Positions 51,834-63,005 of a DNA stretch of 64,000 nucleotides are shown one piece after another. The DNA comes from Tubulanus polymorphus. Taxonomy: Eukaryota > Nemertea > Palaeonemertea > Tubulaniformes > Tubulanidae. The stretch's first letter is position 1, and every line of letters begins with the position of its first letter. The notes below the pieces were generated by a model. The model saw only the letters and a list, made by a program, of their open reading frames with translations. It was not told the origin of the DNA and searched no databases. The position numbers and the translations under genes are program-made. The stretch covers positions 11,136,501 through 11,200,500 of the forward strand of contig NC_134031.1 in NCBI RefSeq assembly GCF_964204645.1, given 5' to 3'.

Positions 51834-54800
51834 ATGTCACGAATGCAAATCAGTAAATCGGGCGGAGGCTCGTCCTCCATGTCATCGAGTTCTTCATCGT
51901 CTCGGACAATATCCGGTGGTGGAAGTAGTGGTGGCATGGGCATGAGTGGTGGAATGTCTGGTGGAATGATGGGTGGAACGTCTGGAGGTGTCAGTGAAAA
52001 AACCGTTGTAACGGTTACAGAAACGACTTCTGGAAGTAGTGGACAGACATATGGCACTGGTGGCGACGATTCCATTGAAACGTACTACCGTTCTTCGATG
52101 AATCCAAGAACGACAGTTATCTCGCGAACACAAGCAGGAGTGACAGGTTCAAGTACCCAGAAAAGAGGCCGCGTTGAAGTAAGGCAACCATCCGGTAGTG
52201 GAGCCTTTTCCTTCTCATCAGCTGATGTAACGGCTATGAGAGGTGAGCGGGAAAAAGAAAAGAAAGATATGCAAGATCTTAACGAGAGATTTGCAGGATA
52301 CATTGAAAAGATAAGATTTCTGGAGGCGCAAAACAGAAAACTTGCTCAGGAACTGGAGACTCTGAAATCAAGATGGGGCAAAGAAACAATAGAGATAAAA
52401 AAGCGTTATGAGGGCGAGCTTTTGGAAGCGCGGAATCTTGTAGATGACCTGACCAAAGAAAAGGCCAAATGGCAGTTACGTGCCAATACACTTCAAGATG
52501 AATTAACAGGCATAAAAGAAAGGTGAGAATACTCTGACATATAATAGCAATGTAATGTCGAATAAGCCTCGATGTAGATTTTACAAAACCTTTTGGAAGG
52601 TACATGTTTGTGTATATAATTGTCAATATACTTTTGTAAGCATGTGTTCTTGCATTTGAACAAGATTATCCATTGATCACGTTGAATAATGGTGATTTCA
52701 AATTAATATGTACAAGTCCTTCACGCTATCTAAGTCAATGTGTGCATTAACGTACTTATTTAAGGCCAACCTCAATATTTTAAGCAGGTCACTCGTTAGT
52801 GTAACATTATATCATACAAAAAGTAAATGAAATGAGAAATAATAGTGGAAATTATAGTTATTTAGCGGCATGGATTTCTACACTCAAATTGAACAAAATT
52901 GGCACGATTACCATAATAATTGACCTTCCCTCGCAAATGACGAGTGTTCGTTATGCCACCAATTAGCATGAATTATTGTGATTAGTCTCATGACCGATAT
53001 ATTCTTCAAACGTTTTATGCTCTAAAAGGGTACCATGTTTAACAATGCACATTTTTGTCGAACAATGACTTCTTTCCAAACAATCATATCTCGACTTATA
53101 TTCCACAGAACCAAATGGTAAAAAGCTTATTAAAGATGATAGAAAATAGATTGTGGACTATTTACGCTTGAGTGCATAATTGTCCACCAGATAGAGCCCT
53201 CAATTTTTGAATGTCAGTTACTGAAAGTTAGTGGAAACTACTCGGTTAATTTACTTTCGAATTCCTTTGAACGATAATTACAGATGTGGCTTAATTTAAG
53301 CTATTCCTAATTTTTACTTCGCTCATATCTCATCATATAACGGCGTTATATAGATTGATGCATACTGCTTGCTACCTATTATTTTGAATAAATATTTTCT
53401 TTACGAAATAAGCTTTCGAAATCTGATTCTATATCCGCCGATGAGATAGTTCGACCACACGCTGTATTCGTGATTACAACCATAGTCTCGTTACCGTTAT
53501 CTGCTATCATAAATGTTAGTTGAGAATCGATGGTTTGAAATCAAAGTATAGTTCGACAAAATAAATCTGTGATACTTGACTTTTTGTTCAGGGTGCTCTG
53601 CTCTTGCTTTTCACCATAAACAAATATATTTTCATCCCTTGTGAACATCAGATACGAGGACCTCGTTCGTCGTACGGAAATTGACCGGGAAACCATCTCT
53701 AAACAGCATCAGCAGATGGCAGACTACGAATCAGAAATAAATCTTTTGAGACGAAGAATCTCTTTCCTCGAAGAGGAACATAAACGCGACAAAGAAACTA
53801 TAAAAACATTGAATGCTGACATAATGAGACTCAGAGTGGTAATCATATGCTATATTTTTCATCAAATTGTCTTCGTTGTTTATTCTTGCCTTTGACTCTC
53901 AACTTTTTTTTTGTTAGGACCTAGACGATGAAACCTTACAGCGAATCGATAAAGAGAACCGACTTCAAACACTTGAAGAGGAATTGGCATTCCTGAAGTC
54001 AATTCATGAACAGGTATTATTGCATTCATCACTTATCGATGCTCATACAATCAATAATCAAACACATAATAACTAACATGACAATTAATGATTAATAATA
54101 ACAAATTCGCAAGCAACACTCAATTATTCAAAGATTAACTTTACTATTGTATTCTTTATTTTTGAGGAACTTCGTGAAATGGCAGCCCTGGCATACAAGG
54201 ACACAACTGCAGAGAATCGCGAGTTCTGGAAGAGTGAGCTAGCTATTGCTATTCGTGACATACAGAATGAATATGAAGACAGATTGGGCAGTATCAAGGG
54301 TGAACTCGAGACACATTTCACTATGAAGGTTTGTTAGCTAAACAAGATTTCTAGTCATTGTGTTAAAAACTTTTTTCCAAATCGAGATAAAGTTTAGTCT
54401 GCCCTTTTCGCCTAGCCTATATTCTGAAAATATAATATTAAATATTAGACATATTATATTCAATATTGAATGCACACCTGCCTGCATTTACTATATGCGT
54501 TTTTATACGTTCAACCCGCGACACATAGCTGTCAGCTTTTTATGAGAATATTGATGATTATGTTCATTTTTTTGAATCTTCATGCAATGCATACGACTTA
54601 ATGAGTAATCGATTCTTTAAAGATTTCATGATATGGCTGCGAGAGATTCCTCGCTAGCCAACAAGCTGTGCTTGAACTTGGAGCACTTAGACCCTATTCA
54701 TAATGTGTAACAGGTGCATGCTGCAGCAATAAAGATAGAAATAGGCTTTATGCTTTGCTCCAGGGGGTCACGAGGATTTCATAAAGGGGGTCAGAATCAA

Positions 54801-57800
54801 TACAAAGCTTGATTTCATGCAATATTTCGCGCATTGTCCACCAAGCGTACTACTACGCTACGATGTGCTAGGTGTGTGGATCAATATGGGCTACTACGAG
54901 AGAAGTACCACGTTTGGTCAAAATAGCTTTTTTTAAGGAAGAGGGATACGATTCTGTCACTATAAATTCCACGAGTGCCATTTGTGTGAACTTATCATGT
55001 CAGTGGCATTGCACTAATGTGTCTATTCTTATTTATCTTTATAATGTAGATTATCCTAAATATCTAAATAAGCCCAACGCACACGGTAGAACGGTTGTTT
55101 CATCAAAACAGAAAACGCTCTTTTACAATGCGTTTAGCGTAAAAGTTTTACATGCAAACGATAAAACGTTCAACGCACACGGCATAACGAAAACGTGTTG
55201 AAAACCCGATTGGTTTTTTTTCAACTTTCAACATGAATAGTTTGGGCCTGTGATGAGAATAACGAATGGATATGGCATTGAACTGAGTTTTAATTATGGA
55301 GGAACAAAGAAATCTACCTTTTTGCACATTGTTTGCTCGGAGATTAAGATATCGGAAAAATGTCGAGAATCTGTTCTTCGAATTATGATGAAAACATTAC
55401 GGAGCACTAAAGTTTATATGCCCAACGTTTCACTCTTCTTGCCATGAAACGTGTAATAAGATACAGCGTACAACTTCAATATGAATTGGTTTTTTTTTAA
55501 TTTTTCGAATTCGATAATTTCATCCATTTTAGCTCAACGAAACCAGGACTAGTGGTGCGAAATCAGGGCTGGAGACGGCTCATTACAAGGATGAGACCAA
55601 AAAGCTCAGAAACCAGCTAGGTGAACTACGAGCTAGAATTTCAGAGCTCGAGGCGCAGGTCATATCACAGTTTTATTGCGATCAGATTTCCTAAAGTCGA
55701 TACCATTTTAAGTTTTCCACAATTACTCTATTACTCTATATTGGCGTCCATAACACTTTTCAGATTTTCTATTTTTTCTAGAACGGAAATCTACAACGTG
55801 AATACGATATGTTGCTCAGAGAATACCAAGACAAGGAGTCTCAATGGGAGGCGGAGAGAACTGACTTAACCATCCAACTAAATCAGAAGATTCAAGAATT
55901 GGAATCGATGAGCATTACGTTAAACGAATTGCTAGATGCTAAACTTTCGCTTGAACTTGAGATAATAGCATATAGAAAACTTTTGGAAGGTCACGAAGGA
56001 AGGTAAGCGTCTAAAGAAAATAGTTACATACAATTAGTATCAATGATAATTTCTTGGAGAATCATGTTAATCCTGGAAGTGAGAAGTCGATACCTAAGAA
56101 TATATTTGGTATCTGAGAGTATTAAATCGAAAAACTCCAAAACATGGTAACGCTATGTATGTCATCCCGATATGTTAAAAGATTTTACATATTGAAGAAT
56201 GGACACCGACAACCAACAATGTATCATAGAAATTGCACGATAAAAACATGGCAAAGTTCCGTATCTGGAAAAGAAAGCCATAAAAGAAGAGTGAAAATCT
56301 TTACTCTTTAGAGATGTGACCCGTTGACATGTTGTCAGACCTACCAAGTTCCAAAAATGCATGTCATGTGTAGTGTACACTGCTTACAAGAAAAATTCAA
56401 GATATCGAACGGACTTGAAAACCTTTTAAATGGATGTTATTAGTGGAAATTCAAGATGACCATGATGGCCACTTTAGGATAACCAGAAAGCTGATTTTAG
56501 GTTTTTGGTTAGGTGATTTTATGTGTAATCCATGGACCTAGAAAATTATTACTTTCTAAGTAAATTGCCCCTCATTTGTAGTGTCTTGAGCACTTACAAG
56601 GAGTTCAAAACCACCGCGGTAGCGATTTTGGAAGATCGGAGAAACTTAATGTTTGTAATGAGTGAACGAACCCAATTACATGTACAAAATTGAAAATGAA
56701 TCGCACGCGAATGAGAAATTCCAAGATATCTGCCTGGTGGCCATTTGTTGTATCTACTCTAAAAATGCAAGAAATAGATATGTACTAACAAGAAATTCAA
56801 AATGTCTGCCGTGCTGGCCGTATTGGAAGAGTGAGAAAGCTGACTTAAGCTGACTTTAATCAATAGGTGTAATTCAATGGCTTCTCCTATGTCACTAGTC
56901 AAGCTAAAGAGAAATTGCACATTATTTGATATCTGGAGATTGGTAACAAGAAATTCAAGATGTCCGCTGTGACGGCCTTATAAGAAGAGCGACTTTCGAT
57001 AGGTCTAATCCATACCATATAACAAGTTAAAGCTACTTGATTTGTGGAGGGTGATAACGAGAAATTCAAGGTTTCTGCTGTGGCAGCCATATTGGAAGAC
57101 TGAGAATTCCAAGCTAATTTCTAAAGGGTGTAATCCATGGATGTATAGCACATAATAGCTTCCAACTTGCAAGATAAACACACGAAATTTTGAGAGTAGA
57201 AAGCTACCGAGGGAAAGCGCCTGGCACACGGCGCACACTGAGTGAGTAAAATAGGACGGTAACCCACCCTACATAAGTTACATAATGATTTGGTACATAT
57301 TGCAGCTTAAGTCAAACAGTAGAAAAATGGTATGAATGGATGAGAACACATGGCACAGAAACTCACCTTAAATGGTTAGAATCCTACCAAAGTGAAATTG
57401 GTGGTGGTGGTGGAGCTGGTAGCGGTGGTGCTGGCAGCGGTGGTGGTGGCGGCGGCGGTGGTGGTGGAGCTGGTGGTGGTGGTGGTGGTGGCAGCGGTGG
57501 AGCCGCTATGCAGATGTCAATGTCTATGTCAGGAGGTTAGATATCCTGTAGATATGTTGTCATAATTATGTTTCGGCATAACATGTTTCATCCTTCAAAT
57601 TCAGGAAGTTCTGGCTCAGCCGGTTCCGGTTCCATGGCAGCTAAAACGTCTTACCAACGAACTGCAAAAGGTGATGTAGCAATTAAAGAGGCCTCCGCGG
57701 ATGGTCGGCACGTCATATTAGAGAACACGGGAAACAAGGTAACTTTGCTTTATCAAGCATCAATTCTAAGTATGGGTAGTCATTTCCAAAAATTCCGATA

Positions 57801-59482
57801 ATTCCTTACGAAGTCTACATGGGCACGAATTACATGGGTAGACAATACAATGCCGACAACATCTGCAACGTCAACTTTGCTTACGATGGTGTATGTAGTA
57901 AACGCTATGCCGACAATTCCGACTTGTTGCATATTTATGTGTGGCCATAGGCAAATCACGTCTTTGATAACTCGATACTCATATATCGTAGATACTATAA
58001 TATTAGGTATTATATTTGACCAAATTCTTGTTTGTTCAAATGTTTATTTATCGCATTTCAGCCACATAACCTAACTGGATGGAGAGTAAAACGAGATATT
58101 GATGATGGAAAACAAGAATTCTCATTTGACTTCCCCTCCTATACATTAGGTGGTGGCGGCAGTGTGAAGGTAAATTACCATTTCACAGTACAAACTATGA
58201 GTAAAATATGCATCACATACCTATATAGTAGGGTCTTTTTTGTTTTGAAAATAATATAGATCTATGCAAAAGGCGGTATGAAACGAGGTGAAAGAGACGC
58301 TTTCGAGTTAAAAGAAGTAACCTGGGGCGTTGGTACTAATGTCACAACATTCATTTATAACAAAGAAGGAGAGGTAACTAAATCAATGTACAAATTCCGT
58401 TGCAAATTCCGTTAAAGTTGAAAGTAATGTCGAGTTGAAATGAATATTCGTCGCAGTAGTTTGATTTACGAATGATTTGGAAAATATGAATACCCAAAAA
58501 TACTGGATAAATAAGCTCCATTATTCTTGCATGAAGAGCATGGCTATTTAGCATGAGTGACCTTTGGTGGGCACAGGTCCTACAAGTCATGTCTTACTGG
58601 ATTAAATTCAATTAAGTTTGAAGCAACCAAAATACTAAGAACGTTTAATTGTACGATTGTAACATATCCGTGGTAAATTTCAGGAATGTGCGACATATAT
58701 CCAGACGACTTCATATTCAAGATATTAAGCTACACTAGTACGAATAATTTTACTTACTTTTCGCAGCTTTAGCTATACATTTTAAAGATAACAGTGTGCT
58801 TAAAAGTGTTTTACCCGTACTTTGATAATTCAGTACATCTAACATAATGTCCGTTGATTATATCTATTGAATCAATTAAAAACTCATGGAAGTTATCATC
58901 AGAAAGCAAAAGCGACTTTATTTGAATCATGCGCCAAGATATGAGTTCCTGATTGAATGCAATTTTAATTCGATGACCTGATAATGCATCCCGTTGCTCA
59001 TTTTATGGACAATTTTTGGAGCTCAGTCATTGACCTTGATCAAAGACAAACTTGACAAGCGATTGATCAAATAATTAGAGAATTCATTTCAAGCCCGCTT
59101 AATGATTGACAAAAGGTTTTTTTCGAGGGTAACATATTTGAGTCACTGGTAAAGTACATTGCAGAAATGGCTTGCATGGCATACAAGAAAAAATAATTTC
59201 TAATATAGAGAACGTATGTGTCCTGAGGCTCAAGCAATTTGGTCACTGCAATCATTCACCATGCAGTCTATACACATTTCATTGCTAAACATAAACAGCT
59301 CTTTAGAGGATTGATTTCATAGATCACCTTTGTATTCAGTATGGATGCATCTTATCAATATGAAGCATGAATCCTATCAATATGAAGCATAAATTGGTCC
59401 ATTTTGTATGTGTAAATGATGTCATTTTCATATTTTATAGGAAAAAGCAACTTACATGCAGATGACAACATACACGGCATAA
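51834..59482 (+). CDS. Cytoplasmic intermediate-filament protein with lamin-tail domain
   Basis: Eleven exons: 51834-52522, 53652-53838, 53918-54013, 54167-54328, 55533-55658, 55782-56002, 57306-57535, 57605-57738, 58062-58169, 58260-58373, 59441-59482. All introns are GT-AG and the frame holds (702 aa). Head: Gly/Ser/Met-rich. Rod about 140-493, opening with MQDLNERFAGYIEKIRFLE and closing with LLDAKLSLELEIIAYRKLLEG; this length matches the lamin-type rod with long coil 1B. Tail: a poly-Gly linker (near 530-565), then a lamin-tail domain (GWRVKRDID, WGVGTNVTTF). No nuclear signal or CaaX end was seen, so it is cytoplasmic: it would build filaments in epithelial or similar cells. Exon 4 uses an acceptor after a weak pyrimidine run (TTTGAG), the least sure junction. 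Confidence 0.9.
52523..53651 (+). other. Intron 1 of the intermediate-filament gene
   Basis: Starts GTGAGA and ends CATCAG. AT-rich, no repeat or gene recognised inside. Confidence 0.7.
54329..55532 (+). other. Intron 4 of the intermediate-filament gene
   Basis: Starts GTTTGT and ends CATTTTAG. Around 55072-55200 it holds two 'caacgcacacgg' blocks around an AT-rich middle with 'aaacgctctttta' and 'gcgtaaaagttt', which may be a small foldback insertion. No gene seen. Confidence 0.5.
56380..57160. repeat. Diverged ~110-160-bp tandem repeats in intron 6
   Basis: At least five units share 'aacaagaaattcaagatgtc', then 'gctgtggnggccatattgga' and 'gagtgagaa' (56390, 56440, 56705, 56790, 56945, 57055). 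They fill most of intron 6 (56003-57305). Non-coding, old array; the long shadow ORFs here are not genes. Confidence 0.6.
58374..59440 (+). other. Last intron of the intermediate-filament gene
   Basis: Starts GTAACT and ends TTTTATAG before a 42-bp final exon. Near 59350-59395 'tatcaatatgaagcatgaa' is doubled. Nothing else recognised. Confidence 0.6.
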
Positions 59483-60087
59483 ATCTAACGGAACGAAGGA
59501 TGCTAAAAAGTGTGACCGTCGATACTTACACTCTTCGAGGTTATATTTGCTAATGCTTGTACATAACGCACTGTACATCTGTACTCCGAGTAAAAGATCT
59601 ACAGTCCAGACTTACATACAAATGAACTCAATCGTTGATTAGAAAACTTAGATTTGTTATTTAAGAACAATAATGCTAAACCCTAGCTTACAATTAGTCT
59701 CGACTGTGACAATGAAACTCCTTAAAACGGTTATGTTAAGTACCTTATATTACTCCATTGAATACCAGTGCCAGTTTCTTTAGATGGAATTATTTCGACC
59801 AATAGAGAACTCGTGCTTTCCTATTATTTATTACACTGCATAATGAGAAGCTTATTAGAAAACTAGTTTGTACCGATCATAGGGCACATTAGCGTAGCTT
59901 GTATGCTTATAATCATATTAGTTCCTTGGCGACGGTAAAGTATATTGCTGCTGAAATTGTTGTGATAACTTAATTATAGAAGTGGGCAGCTTTTAGTTTA
60001 AATGCATAGTACTGTCATTCTGTGAATATTTAACAATATAAGATTACGAAATGTCTCAATGGTTCAATGCGCAAGAATGATTTTATG

Positions 60088-60093
60088 AATAAA
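60088..60093 (+). terminator. Poly-A signal, probable end of the intermediate-filament transcript
   Basis: AATAAA about 600 bp after the stop codon, 213 bp before Polinton copy D. It is the best signal in the 3' region; the mRNA end itself is not visible. Confidence 0.4.
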
Positions 60094-60305
60094 GCTTTTA
60101 ACATAACCACGGAGAATATTGTCATAGGATTGTCTGTCGCGATAATTTGTTCGCTGAAGAGTTTGCCTCAATTGGATTCATGTCTAATATCTATTCTATT
60201 TTCGATACTTACCATGCGAATCTGAGAGTAAAACAGCCGGATGAGAGCAAAAGAAATGAATACGTATGAAAAAGAAACTCGCAATTACATGTACCTTACG
60301 ACGAT

Positions 60306-60572
60306 AGTAATAGGGGTAATAGGCTTTCAGATCAAAGGTCGAACGGTCGAGCTCGTAAAAAATGAAAAAACATGAAAATAATAACAATTTCTACTTGAAT
60401 TACTCGCAAAACTCATAAAAATGAAAAATAAATTCTCACACGCTCGAATTTATTTTTCATTTTATGAGTTTCACTCCTAATTCAAGTAGAAATTGTTATT
60501 ATTTTTATGTTTTTCATTTTTACTCACCCACCCGTTCAACCTTTAACCCGAAAGCCTATTACCCCTATTACT
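60306..60572. repeat. Copy D terminal palindrome (267 bp)
   Basis: Same length and layout as the copy C ends: the first bases return inverted at 60555-60572, with the arms meeting near 60440. Paired changes (for example GGGGTAATAGGC against GCCTATTACCCC) keep the pairing although the sequence differs from copy C. Confidence 0.88.
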
Positions 60573-60652
60573 CTTAAAATATTCACATATATGAATAACA
60601 TTTAAATCATTGAACTTCTAAAATCAATTTTAATAAAAAATATAGTATTAAA

Positions 60653-60904
60653 ATGGAAGCAAATAAGTACTACTGCCCAACATGTAATATCGATATAGAT
60701 AAATCCCAAAAAGCAAGACACAATAAAACTAGAACACATTTAGAGAATAAATTGAAACTAGAATATTTACAGTTATATTCAGAACAGTTAACAAAGGGAA
60801 AGAAATTTATTGAATTATGGAATAATGATCCAAATAATGAACAATACGTTGAGGAATTTGATATCAAGGAATCGAAAGAACTTATCAAAAGCAGCGAGGA
60901 ATGA
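60653..60904 (+). CDS. Chimeric ORF: polymerase finger fused to HNH C-terminus, copy D
   Basis: 83 aa. Residues 1-41 equal the polymerase N-terminal finger, then YSEQLTKGKKFIELWNN as in copy C 39922-40158, here with a longer tail (EFDIKESKELIKSSEE). The same junction in two copies points to a common ancestor with this end. Confidence 0.5.
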   Translation: MEANKYYCPTCNIDIDKSQKARHNKTRTHLENKLKLEYLQLYSEQLTKGKKFIELWNNDPNNEQYVEEFDIKESKELIKSSEE

Positions 60905-60983
60905 AAAAGGATGACGTTGGTCGAAGAAATGGAAGAGGATTCTAAAATTATTAACCAATTTAGTAAAAAAATACGTATAATAA

Positions 60984-61658
60984 ATGGAACCAGAACAACC
61001 ACAAACTATCAATATTACAAATAACACTGGCGTTATAAACATATATTACAAAAAGTGTTCTAAATGTGAATTAGATAAATCATTAACAGAATTTAGTAAG
61101 CGCAAGACTAGCAAAGATGGTTTTCAATATTGCTGCAAAACTTGTTTTAAACTATATACCAAACAATACCGAGAAGATAATAGAGAATCTTATAATGATT
61201 ATATGACAGAATATATGAGAGGAAGATATCAAACAGATCTTAATTTTAGATTGAAACAATGTTTACGGTCTAGATTAACACAATTATTCAACAAAGAAAC
61301 ACATTCAGAAACACTATCTAATTTATTGGGTTGTTCAGATGAATTTCTCAAATCATGGATAATATTTCAATTCGATGATATAATGAATATAGATAATTAT
61401 GGGGATTATTACCATATTGATCACGTGTTACCAATATCTAAATTTAACATGAATGATGAATACAATAAAAAACTTATTTGGGGTTGGAAAAATTTAAGAC
61501 CTTTAGAAAAGAAAGAAAATCAAATCAAATCTAATAAACTAGATTTACAGTTATATTCAGAACAGTTAACAAAAGCAAAGAAATTTATTGATCAATGGAA
61601 TAATAATCCAAATAATGAACGATACGTTGAGGAATTTGATATCAAGGATCCGAAATGA
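60984..61658 (+). CDS. HNH endonuclease with zinc ribbon, copy D
   Basis: 224 aa, intact. Zinc ribbon CSKCELDK ... CCKTC, a short middle without the long WREN repeats of copy C, and the HNH core YYHIDHVLPISKFNM ... NLRPL. Ends in YSEQLTKAKKFIDQWNN, the same C-terminus that is fused to the finger just upstream, so the fragment is a partial duplication of this gene. Starts at AATAAATG. Confidence 0.75.
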   Translation: MEPEQPQTINITNNTGVINIYYKKCSKCELDKSLTEFSKRKTSKDGFQYCCKTCFKLYTKQYREDNRESYNDYMTEYMRGRYQTDLNFRLKQCLRSRLTQLFNKETHSETLSNLLGCSDEFLKSWIIFQFDDIMNIDNYGDYYHIDHVLPISKFNMNDEYNKKLIWGWKNLRPLEKKENQIKSNKLDLQLYSEQLTKAKKFIDQWNNNPNNERYVEEFDIKDPK

Positions 61659-61987
61659 CTTATCTGGACAGTTATAACTACTGCTCCTAATAGATAAACA
61701 AAAGTAGTGAGATGGTGCCGTACGGCACCCACATGGTGATATCAAATAGAATTTAAATAAAATATAATAAAAATTACATACCTTCAACTAGCTTGTGAAT
61801 TCTATTATATTTTTAATATTTTCTTTTCAAAAGAGAATACTTTATATTTTGAATAGATTCAAATAGATATTCTTTAAATTCAAATAGCTAGTATCAGTAG
61901 TCAATACTAGAGTTCTTTAACTTTAACTATCTAGTATCATTTGAAGAATACTTATAATACTATTCTTATTAAATTTCTCTAATATAA
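61659..61987. promoter_or_regulatory. Leader region with one 25-bp mini-insert, copy D
   Basis: 61790-61985 matches the copy C leader (37100-37330): 'ctatttgaat', 'gatactag' motifs. 61714-61738 is a copy of the 25-bp palindromic insert lying outside genes. No ORF. Confidence 0.5.
61714..61738 (+). repeat. 25-bp palindromic mini-insert, site 2 (copy D leader)
   Basis: GGTGCCGTACGGCACC then CACATGGTG, flanked by AT on both sides. Non-coding position. Confidence 0.8.
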
Positions 61988-62596
61988 ATGTCAAAGAAAT
62001 CTAATAAGAATAGTATTGATATTGAAAAGACATTAGATGATTTAGGTATTAGTGATAATAAAGATACAGTTGTTTCTAATTCTATTCAAGTTAATAACAA
62101 TATTGATTATGAATACTATTTATATTGTAAGCATAGGTAGCATCTTCAATTATTAATTGCTGGCGGGAAATCTAAGGATTTCTTAGGAAAAATTTTAACT
62201 TATCAAGAACTAGATGCTATGAAACCCGATAAAGTAATAAAATATTTTAAGATTTATGAAGAAGCTAGATTAGCTAGAATAAATGATTCTATTTCAGATG
62301 GTATTGTCAAATGTTATTCTAAGTTATGTAACCAGTTATTACCAATTGATGATGAAAATAAATTATATAGTGATTTGAAAAATGACTACTTAGTTATGAC
62401 TGAATTACAAAAATGGGTCGGTTATGCTTCATTTCAATTAGGATCGGTTATGACATTGATTTCTACTGGCGTCATAACATTTTCGAATATCAAACCTATG
62501 GAATATAAATCAGGTAAGAACGAAACAGATGTACTACAACCAAACAGTGAAACAGAAAATGAATCAGAACAAAAATTAACTAAAATAAATGAGTGA
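61988..62596 (+). pseudogene. 'DSISDGIVKCYSKL' protein, copy D, one in-frame stop
   Basis: 203-codon frame with a TAG at 62138-62140 in the region that in copy C reads YCKHHLELL. Otherwise very close to copy C 36497-37099, and identical over the last ~80 residues. Start TATAAATG. Overlaps the next gene by 8 bases in AAATAAATGAG, as in the other copies. Confidence 0.65.
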
Positions 62597-62999
62597 TGGA
62601 GTTAAGAAAAAGGCTAGATCCGAGAAACAAATTAAATGGGCAAGAGAATTAGGTAAAAGATCATCAGAATTAAAAAAAGCTAAGAAAAAGAAATTAACTG
62701 ATATAAATGAATCACAGAAATTATCTGATGGTGCCGTACAGCACCCACACGGTGGTATTGATTCAAATAATAATCCATCTAATTCTTCTAATGCTGGAAG
62801 TAATTATAAATTATATATTACAATTGGATTAGTAACAGTTATTATATTATCCGGTGTAATATATAAATCAAAATTCAAATCTGATGATAAAGATGATTCC
62901 GATGATCGGAAACTTAGTTATCCGTGTACAGACAATAAACCTATCATACCAGAAAATAAATCAAATGAAACTAAATCTAAATTATTATTAATGGATTAA
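62589..62999 (+). CDS. Small basic single-pass membrane protein with 9-residue insert, copy D
   Basis: 136 aa, intact. Same layout as copy C 36109-36504, including the GAVQHPHGG residues from the mini-insert at 62730-62754. The acidic tail has a further change with extra residues (RKLSYPCTDNKP). Confidence 0.6.
   Translation: MSDGVKKKARSEKQIKWARELGKRSSELKKAKKKKLTDINESQKLSDGAVQHPHGGIDSNNNPSNSSNAGSNYKLYITIGLVTVIILSGVIYKSKFKSDDKDDSDDRKLSYPCTDNKPIIPENKSNETKSKLLLMD
62730..62754 (+). repeat. 25-bp palindromic mini-insert, site 3 (copy D membrane-protein gene)
   Basis: Same place and sequence as site 1, so inherited from a common ancestor of copies C and D. Confidence 0.8.
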
Positions 63000-63005
63000 A
63001 ATAAG

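Noticed and set aside
51827-52626. Minus-strand frames over the first exon of the intermediate-filament gene
   Set aside because: Pro- or Ser-rich shadows of the Gly/Ser head coding strand; the plus-strand exon is well supported.
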